This document shows positions 35,003 to 43,842 of a stretch of DNA of 53,583 bases, piece after piece. Every line of letters starts with the position of its first letter. Position 1 is the stretch's first letter. Where the stretch lies: contig NZ_KB235949.1 of assembly GCF_000332335.1 (NCBI RefSeq), positions 610,015-663,597 of the forward strand. The letters run 5' to 3'. The notes beneath the pieces are model-generated. The model had not been told where the DNA came from and did not search any database. It saw nothing but the letters and a program-made list of their open reading frames with translations. This stretch comes from Kamptonema formosum PCC 10802. Lineage in GTDB: Bacteria > Cyanobacteriota > Cyanobacteriia > Cyanobacteriales > Oscillatoriaceae. Made by a program: the position numbers and the translations under genes.

Positions 35003-35665
35003 ATGGTACAATCTGAGTTCGGGCTGCGCCTTCCAACTAGCGCTGAACTTCCTTGTTCGGATGACAGACCTGTGGACAACGAAAATCAAAATTTTATTCC
35101 GAATTTCCTGTTATTCCTGCTGGAATTTATTTGGGGCAATCGCCAAGACTGGTTCTTTGGCGTCGATATGGCGCTCTATCACACCACGGGAGTCAACCCC
35201 CTTGTTCCTGTTGTTCCCGATGGGTTTTTGAGCTTGGGAGTTGAGCGCCGCAAGGGCAGGGGTTCCCGCTTAAGTTACGTCGTCTGGGAGGAAAATGGAA
35301 CTGTCCCGATTCTTGCCCTGGAAGTCGTCTCTCGCACGCCGGGGGGAGAGTACGACGAGAAAATGGAAATTTATGCCCGGTTGGGGGTACTCTATTATAT
35401 AGTGTACAGCCCCGACTACTGGCAGCGTGACCGGCACCAGCCTTTTGAAGTGTATCGCCTGGTTGATGGCAGTTACCGGCAGCAAATTGGCGAGCCTTTC
35501 TGGATGCCAGAAATCGGCTTGGGGATCGGGCGCACCCGCACCCAAACCGGCGGATTGGAGCGGGAGGTGCTTTCCTGGTACAATCAGCAAGGAGTCAGGT
35601 ATTTGACTCCGGAAGAACTGCTAGATCGCTATCGCCAGCGCTTTGGCGAATTGCCTGAAGATTAA
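35003..35665 (+). CDS. Uma2-family (DUF820) putative nuclease
   Basis: The protein has 220 residues from the ATG at 35003, 4 bases after the preceding stop. Uma2 features are VVPDGFLSLGVERRKGRG, PILALEVVSRTPGGEYDEK (acidic catalytic region) and ILYYIVYSPDY-like strand spacing. This is the large subtype that ends with a coiled TPEELLDRYRQRFGEL tail. It lacks a proven function. Close spacing suggests co-transcription with the DUF499 cluster, but cyanobacteria carry many Uma2 genes, so linkage may be incidental. Confidence 0.85.
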   Translation: MVQSEFGLRLPTSAELPCSDDRPVDNENQNFIPNFLLFLLEFIWGNRQDWFFGVDMALYHTTGVNPLVPVVPDGFLSLGVERRKGRGSRLSYVVWEENGTVPILALEVVSRTPGGEYDEKMEIYARLGVLYYIVYSPDYWQRDRHQPFEVYRLVDGSYRQQIGEPFWMPEIGLGIGRTRTQTGGLEREVLSWYNQQGVRYLTPEELLDRYRQRFGELPED

Positions 35666-35702
35666 TCTCTCGTTACCAGGCAGTAGGGGCAGCCCCCTGC
35701 TG

Positions 35703-35908
35703 CATTAGTGTCAACTTAAGCTCCCGGCGATTGAAATCGCGGCTATACAAACGAAGTCCGCCTTCGCGGACTTAAGAGAAGAGCTAAAATATTAAAACCC
35801 TTGCCTTGCGGGTTTTGTCTGTATAGCTGCGGTTACCCTGCGGGAAGCCGCCAAGGGCGTCTACAACCGCCCAGAGACTACGGGACACAGCTTAAGTTGA
35901 CACCGATG
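35703..35908 (+). mobile_element. Complete MITE-like element (forward orientation)
   Basis: This 206 bp element has termini CATTAGTGTCAACTTAAGCT (35703-35722) and, inverted, AGCTTAAGTTGACACCGATG (35889-35908). Inside it has a hairpin AAGTCCGCCTTCGCGGACTT and the GGTTTTGTCTGTATAGCTGC block. It is flanked by an exact 10-base direct repeat CCCCCTGCTG (35693-35702 and 35909-35918), a candidate target-site duplication. There is no coding content. With the reverse copy at 39691 it brackets the DUF1156 methylase. Confidence 0.75.
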
Positions 35909-35961
35909 CCCCCTGCTGCCCTAGGAACGAGGTAAAAACAACCGGTGGGAGTTAACTAAAC

Positions 35962-36246
35962 ATGAAAATTGATGTGCGCCAAGCTGTGATTGCGGCCAAG
36001 GAATATTTGCAGTCTCTGAAAGATCAGATAGGGATGCTAATCGAGGACTTAAGGCTTGAAGAAGTCGAACTGTCGGATGATAAAAAATTCTGGCTGATTA
36101 CATTAGGTTTCAGCCGACCGGCATACAAAGCAAAAAATCCTCTGGCTGACCTGACTGACTCTCCTAAGTATGAGCGAGAGTACAAAATCTTTAAAATCGA
36201 TTCGGAAACGGGTGAGGTGCAGTCCATGAAAATCCGAGAGGTATGA
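35962..36246 (+). CDS. Hypothetical protein (94 aa)
   Basis: The protein begins MKIDVRQAVIAAKEYLQSL, has a strand-rich middle (LEEVELSDDKKFWLITLGF) and ends in EREYKIFKIDSETGEVQSM. The final part resembles PepSY-like or immunity-type small beta domains, but I cannot assign a family. It starts 54 bases after the MITE and is followed by a DUF2283 gene. Confidence 0.65.
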   Translation: MKIDVRQAVIAAKEYLQSLKDQIGMLIEDLRLEEVELSDDKKFWLITLGFSRPAYKAKNPLADLTDSPKYEREYKIFKIDSETGEVQSMKIREV

Positions 36247-36307
36247 GTGAGACTTTTCGCCAACTATTTAAACAGATTTAGAAAGAGATGCAATAAGGGG
36301 AAAGGAC

Positions 36308-36514
36308 ATGGCCCATATCAAAGCCTTTTATGAACCGGCAATGGAGCTGCTAACCGTTTTTTGGCAAGCCCCTCGCTCCAATCAAATCTGTACGGAACTC
36401 GGAGATGGGGTGATTCTCATTAAAGATTCCCAAACAGGGGAGCCCATCGGAATGGAATTATTATATTATCGCCCCCTTGACAGCCGCTTTGATTGTGTTA
36501 CAGTAGAGGAGTAG
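36308..36514 (+). CDS. DUF2283 family protein
   Basis: The protein has 68 residues with a strong ribosome site (GGGGAAAGG). It shows the DUF2283 pattern: YEPAMELLTVFW, then ELGDGVILIKDSQTGEPIGMELL. DUF2283 proteins are small single-domain proteins, often beside toxin-antitoxin-like or DUF4258 genes. No partner toxin is visible apart from the 94-residue gene upstream. Confidence 0.8.
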   Translation: MAHIKAFYEPAMELLTVFWQAPRSNQICTELGDGVILIKDSQTGEPIGMELLYYRPLDSRFDCVTVEE

Positions 36515-36668
36515 GGTGCGTTCCCCTCCCAGGGGAACCCACCCCACACCCCCATAAAAAAGGAGGGAACGCACCCCACAACTCCCCCATGAAAAAGAAT
36601 TGGGGGTGCCTTCCTCCAACTCCCGAAAAAAATTGGGTGCGTTACGCTCCGCCTAACGCACCCAACTG
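36515..36668. repeat. GGGTGCGTT palindromic repeats
   Basis: Several inverted GTAGGGTGCGTTCCCCTCCC, GGGAACGCACCCC and GGGTGCGTTACGCTCCGCC-type units lie between the DUF2283 gene and the methylase. They belong to the same class as those near 1790 and 1978. No gene is seen. Confidence 0.65.
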
Positions 36669-36723
36669 AAAATTGTGCTATAGTAGACGCAAGCAGTTCA
36701 AGTTCAACAACTTCTCTCAACCC

Positions 36724-39561
36724 ATGTCCAACCCCACACCCAAACGCCCCGCTGTATTTATCGAGAAAATCATGCCGGTGAAGCTGCTCAACGAGCAGGT
36801 TTATTACGAACATGGGGGCAATCCCTTCAAGGGGTTGCACCGCTGGTACTCGCGCAAACCCCTGTCATTCAGTCGCGCCAGCGTGCTCGGTTCCCTACTC
36901 CCGGCAACTGTAACCCTCAAAGAGTTTGAATACCTGCTGGGGTTGGAACCCGGAAAGGAAATAAAGCTCTACAAAACCCCTCCCTCGCCGGTGCGCATAA
37001 ATAAAGTGCGGGAGTATTGCGAGACAGTTTGGGGCACTCGCACCCCTACAGTTTTGGATGCCTTTGCCGGCGGCGGGAGTATTCCCTTTGAGGCGGCGCG
37101 ATACGGGTTGAATGTGCTGGCGTCGGATTTAAATCCTGTGGCGGTGGTGACGATGAAAGCGGCGATGGAATATCCGCTGAAATTTGGGCCAGATTTGCAG
37201 CAGGATATTGATAAGTGGGTGAAGTGGGTGGGAGATGAGGCGGAAAAGCGGTTAGCTGAGTTTTTCCCATCTTTGCCGGGGGAAACGGTGCAGAATTACT
37301 TGTGGGCGCATACCGTGGTGTGCCCTCAGTGCGAGTCTGTGGTGCCGCTGAGTCCGAATTGGTGGCTGAGCAAGACTAGCAATTATGCAGGGAAAGGACA
37401 AGCGCGAAAAATTACCTGTGATTGGTATGCGGTGAAGCCAATTCCTAACCCTGAGAAGAAGCGGGTTGATTTTGAAGTGGTGAGGGGCAAGAAGGGGAAG
37501 GGCACAGCGATTAAAACCGCTGAGGGTGAGTACGATCCGGAGACGACAACAACGATTAGCCGGGGTGTGGGCAGATGTCCTAATTGTGGGAGTGTGATTG
37601 AAGATGATGTGATTAAAGCTCAAGCTCAGTCTGGCGGTCTTGGACATCTATTGTATGCAGTTGCTTATCGGAAAGGCAACGCATCTCTAGAGTTTAAAAA
37701 ACCTGCCAAAATTGATTTGGATGCCGTGGAAAAAGCAGCTAAGTTTTTCCAAGAGAAAAGAACTGAGTGGGGAACGTCCGGATTTATACCCATTCAGGAA
37801 ATCCCTTCCAATACCCATCGAGGGCCAGATATGTACCTCTATGGAATTTATCACTGGCATGAGATGTTTAACCCGCGCCAGCTTTTAACCCTTGTCACCT
37901 ATATGGAAATTATCAATGAGGCCAAGGCGCTGATTCAGGCTGAGTGTGAGTGGGAGAAGGCGGAGGCTATCGCGACTTACTTGGCTTTAGTGTTGGATAG
38001 ATGTATAGATAAAAACTCAAGATTATCTCATTGGCAAGCATCTAGAGCTTTTGCACAAGCTGCATCAGGACAGCACGCACTTAATCTATTCTGGAATTAT
38101 CCAGAAGTTAGTGGCGCTGGTGAACTGTGGCACTGGTGTGCTGATGCTCTTGCATCAGAGTATAAAGAACTTTGCTCACTGTTCGGCACACAACCCAGCG
38201 CCACCGGCATTCCGGGAATCGAACACTGCGAGCCAAAATCCATCCAAATCGACGCCGCCTCAGCAGACAGCCTCTATCACATCCCCGATAAATCAGTCGA
38301 TGCCATCGTCACCGACCCACCTTACTATGACTCAGTTAGATATGGTGAATTATCCGATTTTTTTTATGTGTGGCTTAGGGTAAACCTACTAGATATTTTC
38401 CCTAACTTATTTTTAAACGAACTAACAGATAAAGATAAGGAAGCTATCGCCAATCCCGGGCGCTTCCGCAATATGGGAGCATCCCCAGAAGAACTCGCCA
38501 ACCGCGATTACGAGGCAAAAATGGCGCTCGCCTTTGCCGAACACTACCGCGTGCTGCGCGATGACGGCGTAATGACAGTGCAGTTCAACCACAAAGATTC
38601 CGGCGCGTGGGATGTGCTGGCAAAATCCCTCATCGATGCCGGTTTCGAGATTACCGCTTCTTGGGCGGTGAGCACCGAAAACCCGCAAAACTTGCACCAA
38701 GCGCAGAAAAATTCTGTCTCCAGTACCGTGCTTTTAGTGTGCCGCAAGCGCGACTTAAATGCAGGACAAGCGTGGTGGGATGATTTGCGCCCGGAAGTCG
38801 CCAATCTCGTCGAACAGCGAGCACCCGAATTTGAAGCCAGCGACATCACCGGCATCGACTTATATCTAAGCGCTTTTGGCCCCGCTTTGAACGTATTTAG
38901 CCGGAGTTGGCCGGTACTCAGCAGCAGCGGAGACGAAGTGCGCCCAGAACAAGCATTTGCCGAAGCGAGAAAAGCCATCGCCTCCTACCGCTTCCGCAAA
39001 TTAGCGCAAACCGACACTGCCGGTTTTGACCCCCTAACCCAGTGGTATTTCCTCGCCTGGGATGCCTTCCGCGCCCGCGAATTCCCCTTCGATGAAGCGC
39101 GACAGCTGGCATTAGCAATTGGCGGTTTCAACGTCGCAGATTTAGCGAAAACCTACAAACTCCTCGACTCCGCCAGCGGCACTTGCAAACTCCTCACCCC
39201 CCTGCAGAGGCTGAAAAAACGCGCCTTTTCTGTGAGCGATCAGGAATTTTCCGCCCGCTATCTCGTAGATGGACTGCACGCAATTATAGCGATTTACCAG
39301 GAAGAACAGGACATCCAGCCGGTGCGCCGGTTTATGAAAGCTACGGGCTTAGTTAGCAATGACATGTTCATGCGCACAATTGAGGTAGCGCTGAAAGTCA
39401 TCCCCCGAATTGGGGACGAGAAAAAGCGCATCCCGGAAGAGAAACTCCTGTTAGATTTGTGGCTGGCAATGGATGAAATTAAGGCTAGAGTCACAGTTGA
39501 GCAGCTGGAATTGCCCCTGCAGTACGGGCAAATGAGTTTCAATTTTGATGCCGGAGAGTAG
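36724..39561 (+). CDS. DUF1156 DNA methylase (putative adenine-specific)
   Basis: The protein has 945 residues from the ATG at 36724; an upstream TTG at 36673 is possible. It opens with a DUF1156 domain (GNPFKGLHRWYSRKP near 33-47). Next come a methyltransferase motif I, DAFAGGGSIPFEAARYG, near 111-127, two CxxC knuckles (CPQC near 200, CPNC near 285), and the amino-methylase catalytic motif TDPPYYDSVRYGELSDFF near 530. A long C-terminal domain follows. Methylation of adenine to mark self DNA for the DUF499/helicase system is inferred. The gene is bracketed by inverted MITE copies. Confidence 0.9.
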   Translation: MSNPTPKRPAVFIEKIMPVKLLNEQVYYEHGGNPFKGLHRWYSRKPLSFSRASVLGSLLPATVTLKEFEYLLGLEPGKEIKLYKTPPSPVRINKVREYCETVWGTRTPTVLDAFAGGGSIPFEAARYGLNVLASDLNPVAVVTMKAAMEYPLKFGPDLQQDIDKWVKWVGDEAEKRLAEFFPSLPGETVQNYLWAHTVVCPQCESVVPLSPNWWLSKTSNYAGKGQARKITCDWYAVKPIPNPEKKRVDFEVVRGKKGKGTAIKTAEGEYDPETTTTISRGVGRCPNCGSVIEDDVIKAQAQSGGLGHLLYAVAYRKGNASLEFKKPAKIDLDAVEKAAKFFQEKRTEWGTSGFIPIQEIPSNTHRGPDMYLYGIYHWHEMFNPRQLLTLVTYMEIINEAKALIQAECEWEKAEAIATYLALVLDRCIDKNSRLSHWQASRAFAQAASGQHALNLFWNYPEVSGAGELWHWCADALASEYKELCSLFGTQPSATGIPGIEHCEPKSIQIDAASADSLYHIPDKSVDAIVTDPPYYDSVRYGELSDFFYVWLRVNLLDIFPNLFLNELTDKDKEAIANPGRFRNMGASPEELANRDYEAKMALAFAEHYRVLRDDGVMTVQFNHKDSGAWDVLAKSLIDAGFEITASWAVSTENPQNLHQAQKNSVSSTVLLVCRKRDLNAGQAWWDDLRPEVANLVEQRAPEFEASDITGIDLYLSAFGPALNVFSRSWPVLSSSGDEVRPEQAFAEARKAIASYRFRKLAQTDTAGFDPLTQWYFLAWDAFRAREFPFDEARQLALAIGGFNVADLAKTYKLLDSASGTCKLLTPLQRLKKRAFSVSDQEFSARYLVDGLHAIIAIYQEEQDIQPVRRFMKATGLVSNDMFMRTIEVALKVIPRIGDEKKRIPEEKLLLDLWLAMDEIKARVTVEQLELPLQYGQMSFNFDAGE

Positions 39562-39690
39562 GGTGGGTTCCCCTCCCAGGGGAACCCACCGCACAATGTA
39601 ATAGGTTCCATAAAAGGAGGCTCCGCCTCCTTTCAGGCGTTCCCAGGCTCCGCCTGGGAACGAGGATTTCGTAGGGGCGGTGCGGCACGA
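39562..39690. repeat. Hairpin repeats between methylase and MITE
   Basis: This gap holds GTGGGTTCCCC...GGGAACCCAC, GGAGGCTCCGCCTCC and GTTCCCAGGCTCCGCCTGGGAAC hairpins. All are dispersed repeats also seen near 5300, 9435 and 44845. Confidence 0.65.
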
Positions 39691-39910
39691 CATCGGTGTC
39701 AACTTAAGCTGTGTTCCGTAGTCTCTGGGCGGTAGTCTCTGGGCGGTTGTAGACGCCCTTGGCGGCTTCCCGCAGGGTAACCGCAGCTATACAGACAAAA
39801 CCCGCAAGGCAAGGGTTTTAAGATTCTAGCTCTTCTCTTAAGTCCGCGTAGGCGGACTTCGTTTGTATAGCCGCGATTTCAATCGCCGGGAGCTTAAGTT
39901 GACACTAATG
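39691..39910 (-). mobile_element. MITE-like element with internal 15 bp duplication (reverse)
   Basis: The termini are CATCGGTGTCAACTTAAGCT (39691-39710) and its inverted partner (39891-39910). It is 220 bp, 15 longer than the copy at 1537, because TAGTCTCTGGGCGG is tandemly repeated near 39719-39746. It is oriented opposite to the copy at 35703. Confidence 0.75.
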
Positions 39911-40004
39911 CCCCCGTGCCCGCCCATACCGTTAGCGTAGCGGCTCTGTTAGGAGCAGTTTCTCCGTAGCACGCTAATCTGAGAAACGCTATATTTAGAA
40001 AAAG

Positions 40005-40529
40005 GTGAAAAAACAGCAAATGGTTGCCAAAAATAGACTTAACGCTTATCGCCTCCCGTCTCTGACGCTATTGCTGGCGCTCATGCTGACCGGCACTCAG
40101 GCGGGGTGCTCTTTTGCCGCGCCGGCGCACACACAACCCCAAAAAGAAGTTAAAATGAAAGAAAGTCAATCTCTAGTTACACTGACCGGCACGATTATTT
40201 TCAAAGACCTGGAAAGGCGCATGCCAACCCCCGAAGCTTGGATGGCCGGCTCAAACCAGTATTACGTCCTCGACGTAGGAGACGCCCACATCGAACAAAT
40301 CGAACAGCCAACAGCAGCGGAGGGAGTCATCCTGCGGACTTCCGACCAGATTTCCAAAGAAATATTCCAGCAATATATCGGAAAGCGCGTTATAATAGAA
40401 GGGGAATACGTCGCCCCCAAACCTTTCATCCCCCAGAGTCCAATGGTAGCCTATCCGATGGGTCCCGATCGCCAACCCCTGCCAACAGGCGGCGGCTTCA
40501 AAGTCTACCGGCTCCAAGCAATTGATTAG
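40005..40529 (+). CDS. Predicted exported protein (174 aa)
   Basis: The N-terminus has a basic stretch, then the hydrophobic segment LPSLTLLLALMLTGTQAGC ending in a cysteine. This is a signal peptide, possibly a weak lipobox. The mature part contains strands and a VLDVGDAHIEQIEQP segment resembling an OB-like small domain, with a final GGGFKVYRLQAID. The start is GTG at 40005 or ATG at 40020. It lies 26 bases before the helicase gene, but an exported product is unlikely to serve a DNA-based defence. Confidence 0.7.
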   Translation: MKKQQMVAKNRLNAYRLPSLTLLLALMLTGTQAGCSFAAPAHTQPQKEVKMKESQSLVTLTGTIIFKDLERRMPTPEAWMAGSNQYYVLDVGDAHIEQIEQPTAAEGVILRTSDQISKEIFQQYIGKRVIIEGEYVAPKPFIPQSPMVAYPMGPDRQPLPTGGGFKVYRLQAID

Positions 40530-40555
40530 CGTAACTCCTGTCTCCCCAGAATACT

Positions 40556-43500
40556 ATGCCCCCCTTACTGCGAGATCGCCCTTGGAAAATCAGCTATGCC
40601 AGCAACCAGAACAATCCCGTCGCCGAATTCTACATCCCCGCCCTAGAATGCGCCGTACAGTACGACCGCAAATCAGGCTTTTTCAGCAGCGCCATTCTCA
40701 GCAAAGTCGCTCGCGGAATCGGCGCAATGCTCTACAATAAAGGCAGAATGCGCCTGATTCTCGGCTGCCAATTCACACCCGAAGACCTGCAAGCCATCCG
40801 GCGCGGGTACTCCTTGCGAGACACCCTAATCGCCCGCCTCCATGCAGACTTAAAACCGCCAGAAAACCTCGCCCAGCTCAAACACTTTGAAATCCTCAGC
40901 TGGCTGATTCAAACCTGCAGCCTAGATATCAAAATTGCCATTCCCCTCACAGCAGATGGCAGCCCCGAAGACAGCCAGCGCCAGCTCGAACCCCATCACA
41001 TCTTCCACGAAAAAGCCGGCATCTTCACCGACACCGCCGGCGAGCAATTAGCCTTCAGCGGTTCCAACAACGAATCCCTAGGCGGATGGGAAACCAATGT
41101 CGAATCCTTCCACGTTTATTGCAGTTGGGAAGAAGGGCGAGAACTGGAGCGAGTGCGAGAAGAAAGCCTTCGGTTTGAGCAGCTTTGGAGCAATTCTGCC
41201 CCCAACGTGCGCGTGTTTGACATCCCAGAAGCCATCCAGAAAAAACTGCTGCGCTACGCACCGGCAACTCAACCCACTTGGAGCCGGCACACTGAATTCG
41301 ACACCACCCCCCTGCCAAATTCCCCTCACCCCCTCCCCGCCGGCACAAGAAAAGAGAGCGAGCTTTTTACCCAACTTGCCGAACTCCACCGGCACCCCGG
41401 ATGCCTCGACTTCTGCCTGAAATCAATCCCCATAAAACCCTGGCCTCACCAGCTTAAAATACTTCGCCGCGTCGCGCAACACTTCCCCCACAATTTCCTA
41501 ATTGCCGATGAAGTTGGCTTGGGCAAAACCATTGTCACCGGCCTAATTTTGCGCTACGGCCTCTTGACAAAAAAAGCCACCCGTGTATTAATCTTAGCCC
41601 CCGCCAGCGTTCAGCCCCAGTGGCAAGAAGAACTGCGGGAAAAATTCAACCTCCACTTCTGGAGCTATACCCGGGGCGAATTTAAAGCCCCCTGCCAGAA
41701 AGAAACCCGGTTTCTTCAAGAAACCGGGTTTCTCAATCCCAATCCCTGGAACACCCAAAACCTAATCCTCGCCTCCTCCCATCTCGTGCGCCGGCAAGAT
41801 AGAATGGAAGAACTGCTGTCAGCACAACCCTGGGATTTAGTCATCCTAGACGAAGCCCACCACGCCCGCCGGCAAACCCCCCAATCCCGGAAAGAAACCC
41901 CCAATCGCCTGCTACAATTAATGCAGCAGCTCAAACACAAAACCCGCTCCCTCATCCTGCTCTCAGCCACCCCCATGCAGATAGATCCCATAGAAATATT
42001 CGACCTGCTGCAGCTGCTGGGACTCCAAGGACACTGGGCGCATGGCGACAACTTCTGCAACTATTTTACCACCCTTGCCGGTCAGCCCAACCGCGACATT
42101 TTAGACTTCTGGCAGCAGATGTCCCAAGATTACTTTAATCGCGGCGGATCGCCCTGTCCGCGATTGCAGAAATACCAAGAAAAAACCGACCGCCTCTTAG
42201 CCTACCGAATGCGAGACATCTGGATGCGGGGGCAGAAAATAGCCAACAGCCGGCACGATTTACACCATTTAGAAGACACCCCCTTCCTCAGCGCATCGCG
42301 CCAGTACCTCACCGCCAACACCCCCCTGAAAGACCTAATGTTCCGCCACACCCGCCACACCTTGCGCGAGTACCGCCGGCGCGGAATCCTCGACAGCGAT
42401 ATACCCATCCGCGAAGTGCGAGACAGCGCCATTACCCTCGAACCCACCCGCGAAATTCCTCTCTACATAGCCGTCAGCGATTATGTCCGCCACTTCTACA
42501 AATTAGCGCAAAAAGAGAGCCGCAAAGCCTTAGGATTTTTGATGACTCTCTACCGCAAGCGCTTAACCAGTTCCTTCTACGCCATTAAAGAATCCTTGCA
42601 GCGACGCCTGGAAGGCATCAGCATCACCCCCGACGACTTAGGCGATTTAGAAGATGCCGGTGATGCTATAATAGAAGGATTAGAATCCTATTTTGCGCCC
42701 GACCCCCAAGAGATTGAATACCTGGAAAACCTGCTGCGCCGGTTTGAAACCACCGGCGAAGATACCAAACTGTCCCACTTCATCGCCCTGCTGCGCCAGG
42801 AATTCACCCAGCGGGAAAGCGCCCTTGTTTTCACCCAGTACACCGACACAATGGACTACCTGCGGTCAGCCCTGCAGCAGCTGTACGGACCGCAGGTAGC
42901 GTGCTATTCTGGTAGAGGGGGAGAACTGTACCGAGAGGGCAGCTGGCGTGCGGTGCCAAAAGAAGAAATCAAGCGCCGGTTTCGAGACAAGCAGATAAAA
43001 ATCCTCCTCTGCACCGAATCCGCCAGCGAAGGGCTGAACCTGCAAACTTGCGGCGTCCTAATCAATTATGACATGCCCTGGAATCCCATGCGAGTCGAGC
43101 AGCGCATCGGGCGGATCGACCGCATCGGTCAAGTGCACCCCACCGTCAGAATTCACAACTTCTACTATGATGGCACAGTAGAGGCAAAAGTGTACAGGAA
43201 ACTGCGCGAAAGAATTAATATCTTTACCGCAGTTGTGGGAAATTTGCAACCCATTTTAGCGCAAGTGCCCACATTTATCGAACGCGCCGCCATGAGTGCC
43301 GATCCCGAAGAAGAAGGCGTGCTGCTGGCGGAGTTTGAGGACATCCTCCAAGCCCCGCCGGTGCGGCCAAATTTAGATGAAATCGCAGCAATGGATGTGG
43401 AAGCAGACTTGGAAGAAATTCGCCGGCAAATCCCCCCCGCACCCCTCACCCCAGAATCCATTGAGCAGCTGTTCGTCAATTCAGAACTTTTAAAAACTTG

Positions 43501-43678
43501 CGGAGCCATTTTTGAGCCGGCGGGCGAACGCACCTGGCAGCTCACCTACAGAAATTATAACTGCAAAGTTACCTTTTATCCAGAAATATTTGACCAAATG
43601 CCATCCCTGCGACTGATGAGTTTTGCCGACCCCTTATTTGAAGAATTGCTGCAAACCGTAACGTCTCGCCTCTCCTAG
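40556..43678 (+). CDS. PLD-SNF2 helicase
   Basis: The protein has 1040 residues. The N-terminal part (1-240) has a phospholipase-D-like nuclease domain with FHEKAGIFTD and SGSNNES near 150-172, a single HxK set. An SNF2/SF2 helicase follows: DEVGLGKTIVTGL near 318-330, ILDEAHHARR near 430, LSATPMQ, then EGLNLQ and QRIGRIDRIGQ in the C-terminal lobe. Fusion of a PLD domain to a SNF2 helicase is known from defence systems related to DISARM. A copy of the AAACCGGGTTTCT palindrome is inserted in frame at 41698-41736 without breaking the gene. It is probably the effector or remodeller of the 31-44 kb cluster. Confidence 0.9.
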   Translation: MPPLLRDRPWKISYASNQNNPVAEFYIPALECAVQYDRKSGFFSSAILSKVARGIGAMLYNKGRMRLILGCQFTPEDLQAIRRGYSLRDTLIARLHADLKPPENLAQLKHFEILSWLIQTCSLDIKIAIPLTADGSPEDSQRQLEPHHIFHEKAGIFTDTAGEQLAFSGSNNESLGGWETNVESFHVYCSWEEGRELERVREESLRFEQLWSNSAPNVRVFDIPEAIQKKLLRYAPATQPTWSRHTEFDTTPLPNSPHPLPAGTRKESELFTQLAELHRHPGCLDFCLKSIPIKPWPHQLKILRRVAQHFPHNFLIADEVGLGKTIVTGLILRYGLLTKKATRVLILAPASVQPQWQEELREKFNLHFWSYTRGEFKAPCQKETRFLQETGFLNPNPWNTQNLILASSHLVRRQDRMEELLSAQPWDLVILDEAHHARRQTPQSRKETPNRLLQLMQQLKHKTRSLILLSATPMQIDPIEIFDLLQLLGLQGHWAHGDNFCNYFTTLAGQPNRDILDFWQQMSQDYFNRGGSPCPRLQKYQEKTDRLLAYRMRDIWMRGQKIANSRHDLHHLEDTPFLSASRQYLTANTPLKDLMFRHTRHTLREYRRRGILDSDIPIREVRDSAITLEPTREIPLYIAVSDYVRHFYKLAQKESRKALGFLMTLYRKRLTSSFYAIKESLQRRLEGISITPDDLGDLEDAGDAIIEGLESYFAPDPQEIEYLENLLRRFETTGEDTKLSHFIALLRQEFTQRESALVFTQYTDTMDYLRSALQQLYGPQVACYSGRGGELYREGSWRAVPKEEIKRRFRDKQIKILLCTESASEGLNLQTCGVLINYDMPWNPMRVEQRIGRIDRIGQVHPTVRIHNFYYDGTVEAKVYRKLRERINIFTAVVGNLQPILAQVPTFIERAAMSADPEEEGVLLAEFEDILQAPPVRPNLDEIAAMDVEADLEEIRRQIPPAPLTPESIEQLFVNSELLKTCGAIFEPAGERTWQLTYRNYNCKVTFYPEIFDQMPSLRLMSFADPLFEELLQTVTSRLS
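41698..41736 (+). repeat. AAACCGGGTTTCT palindrome inside the helicase gene
   Basis: GAAACCCGGTTTCTTCAAG and its inverted partner encode about 13 residues, KETRFLQETGFLN, near residue 383. This falls between helicase motif Ia and the DEAH box. The copy is as well conserved as the intergenic ones and its frame is open. Confidence 0.8.
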
Positions 43679-43756
43679 ACGTAGGACAGGCGTCCCGCCG
43701 GTCCTGCGCCTGTCCCAAAATATAGACGTAGGACAGGCGTCTCGCCTGTCCCCAAC
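43678..43756. repeat. GACGTAGGACAGGCGTC hairpin repeats
   Basis: Two copies of the GACGTAGGACAGGCGTC inverted repeat lie head to tail, immediately after the helicase stop and before tRNA-Val. They belong to the same family as 2163-2211. Confidence 0.65.
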
Positions 43757-43771
43757 CTTCCACACACTTAT

Positions 43772-43842
43772 GGGCAGTACAGGATTTGAACCTGTGGCAT
43801 CATGCTTGTAAGGCACGCGCTCTACCGCTGAGCTAACCGCCC
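43772..43842 (-). tRNA. tRNA-Val(TAC)
   Basis: This is a 71-nucleotide cloverleaf on the minus strand. The acceptor is GGGCGGT/ACTGCCC (one G-T pair), the D arm GCTC/GAGC, the anticodon stem CGTGC/GCATG with loop CTTACAA, and the T arm ACAGG-TTCAAAT-CCTGT. The anticodon TAC reads GUA (valine). CCA is not encoded. It marks the right edge of the defence region. Confidence 0.93.
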
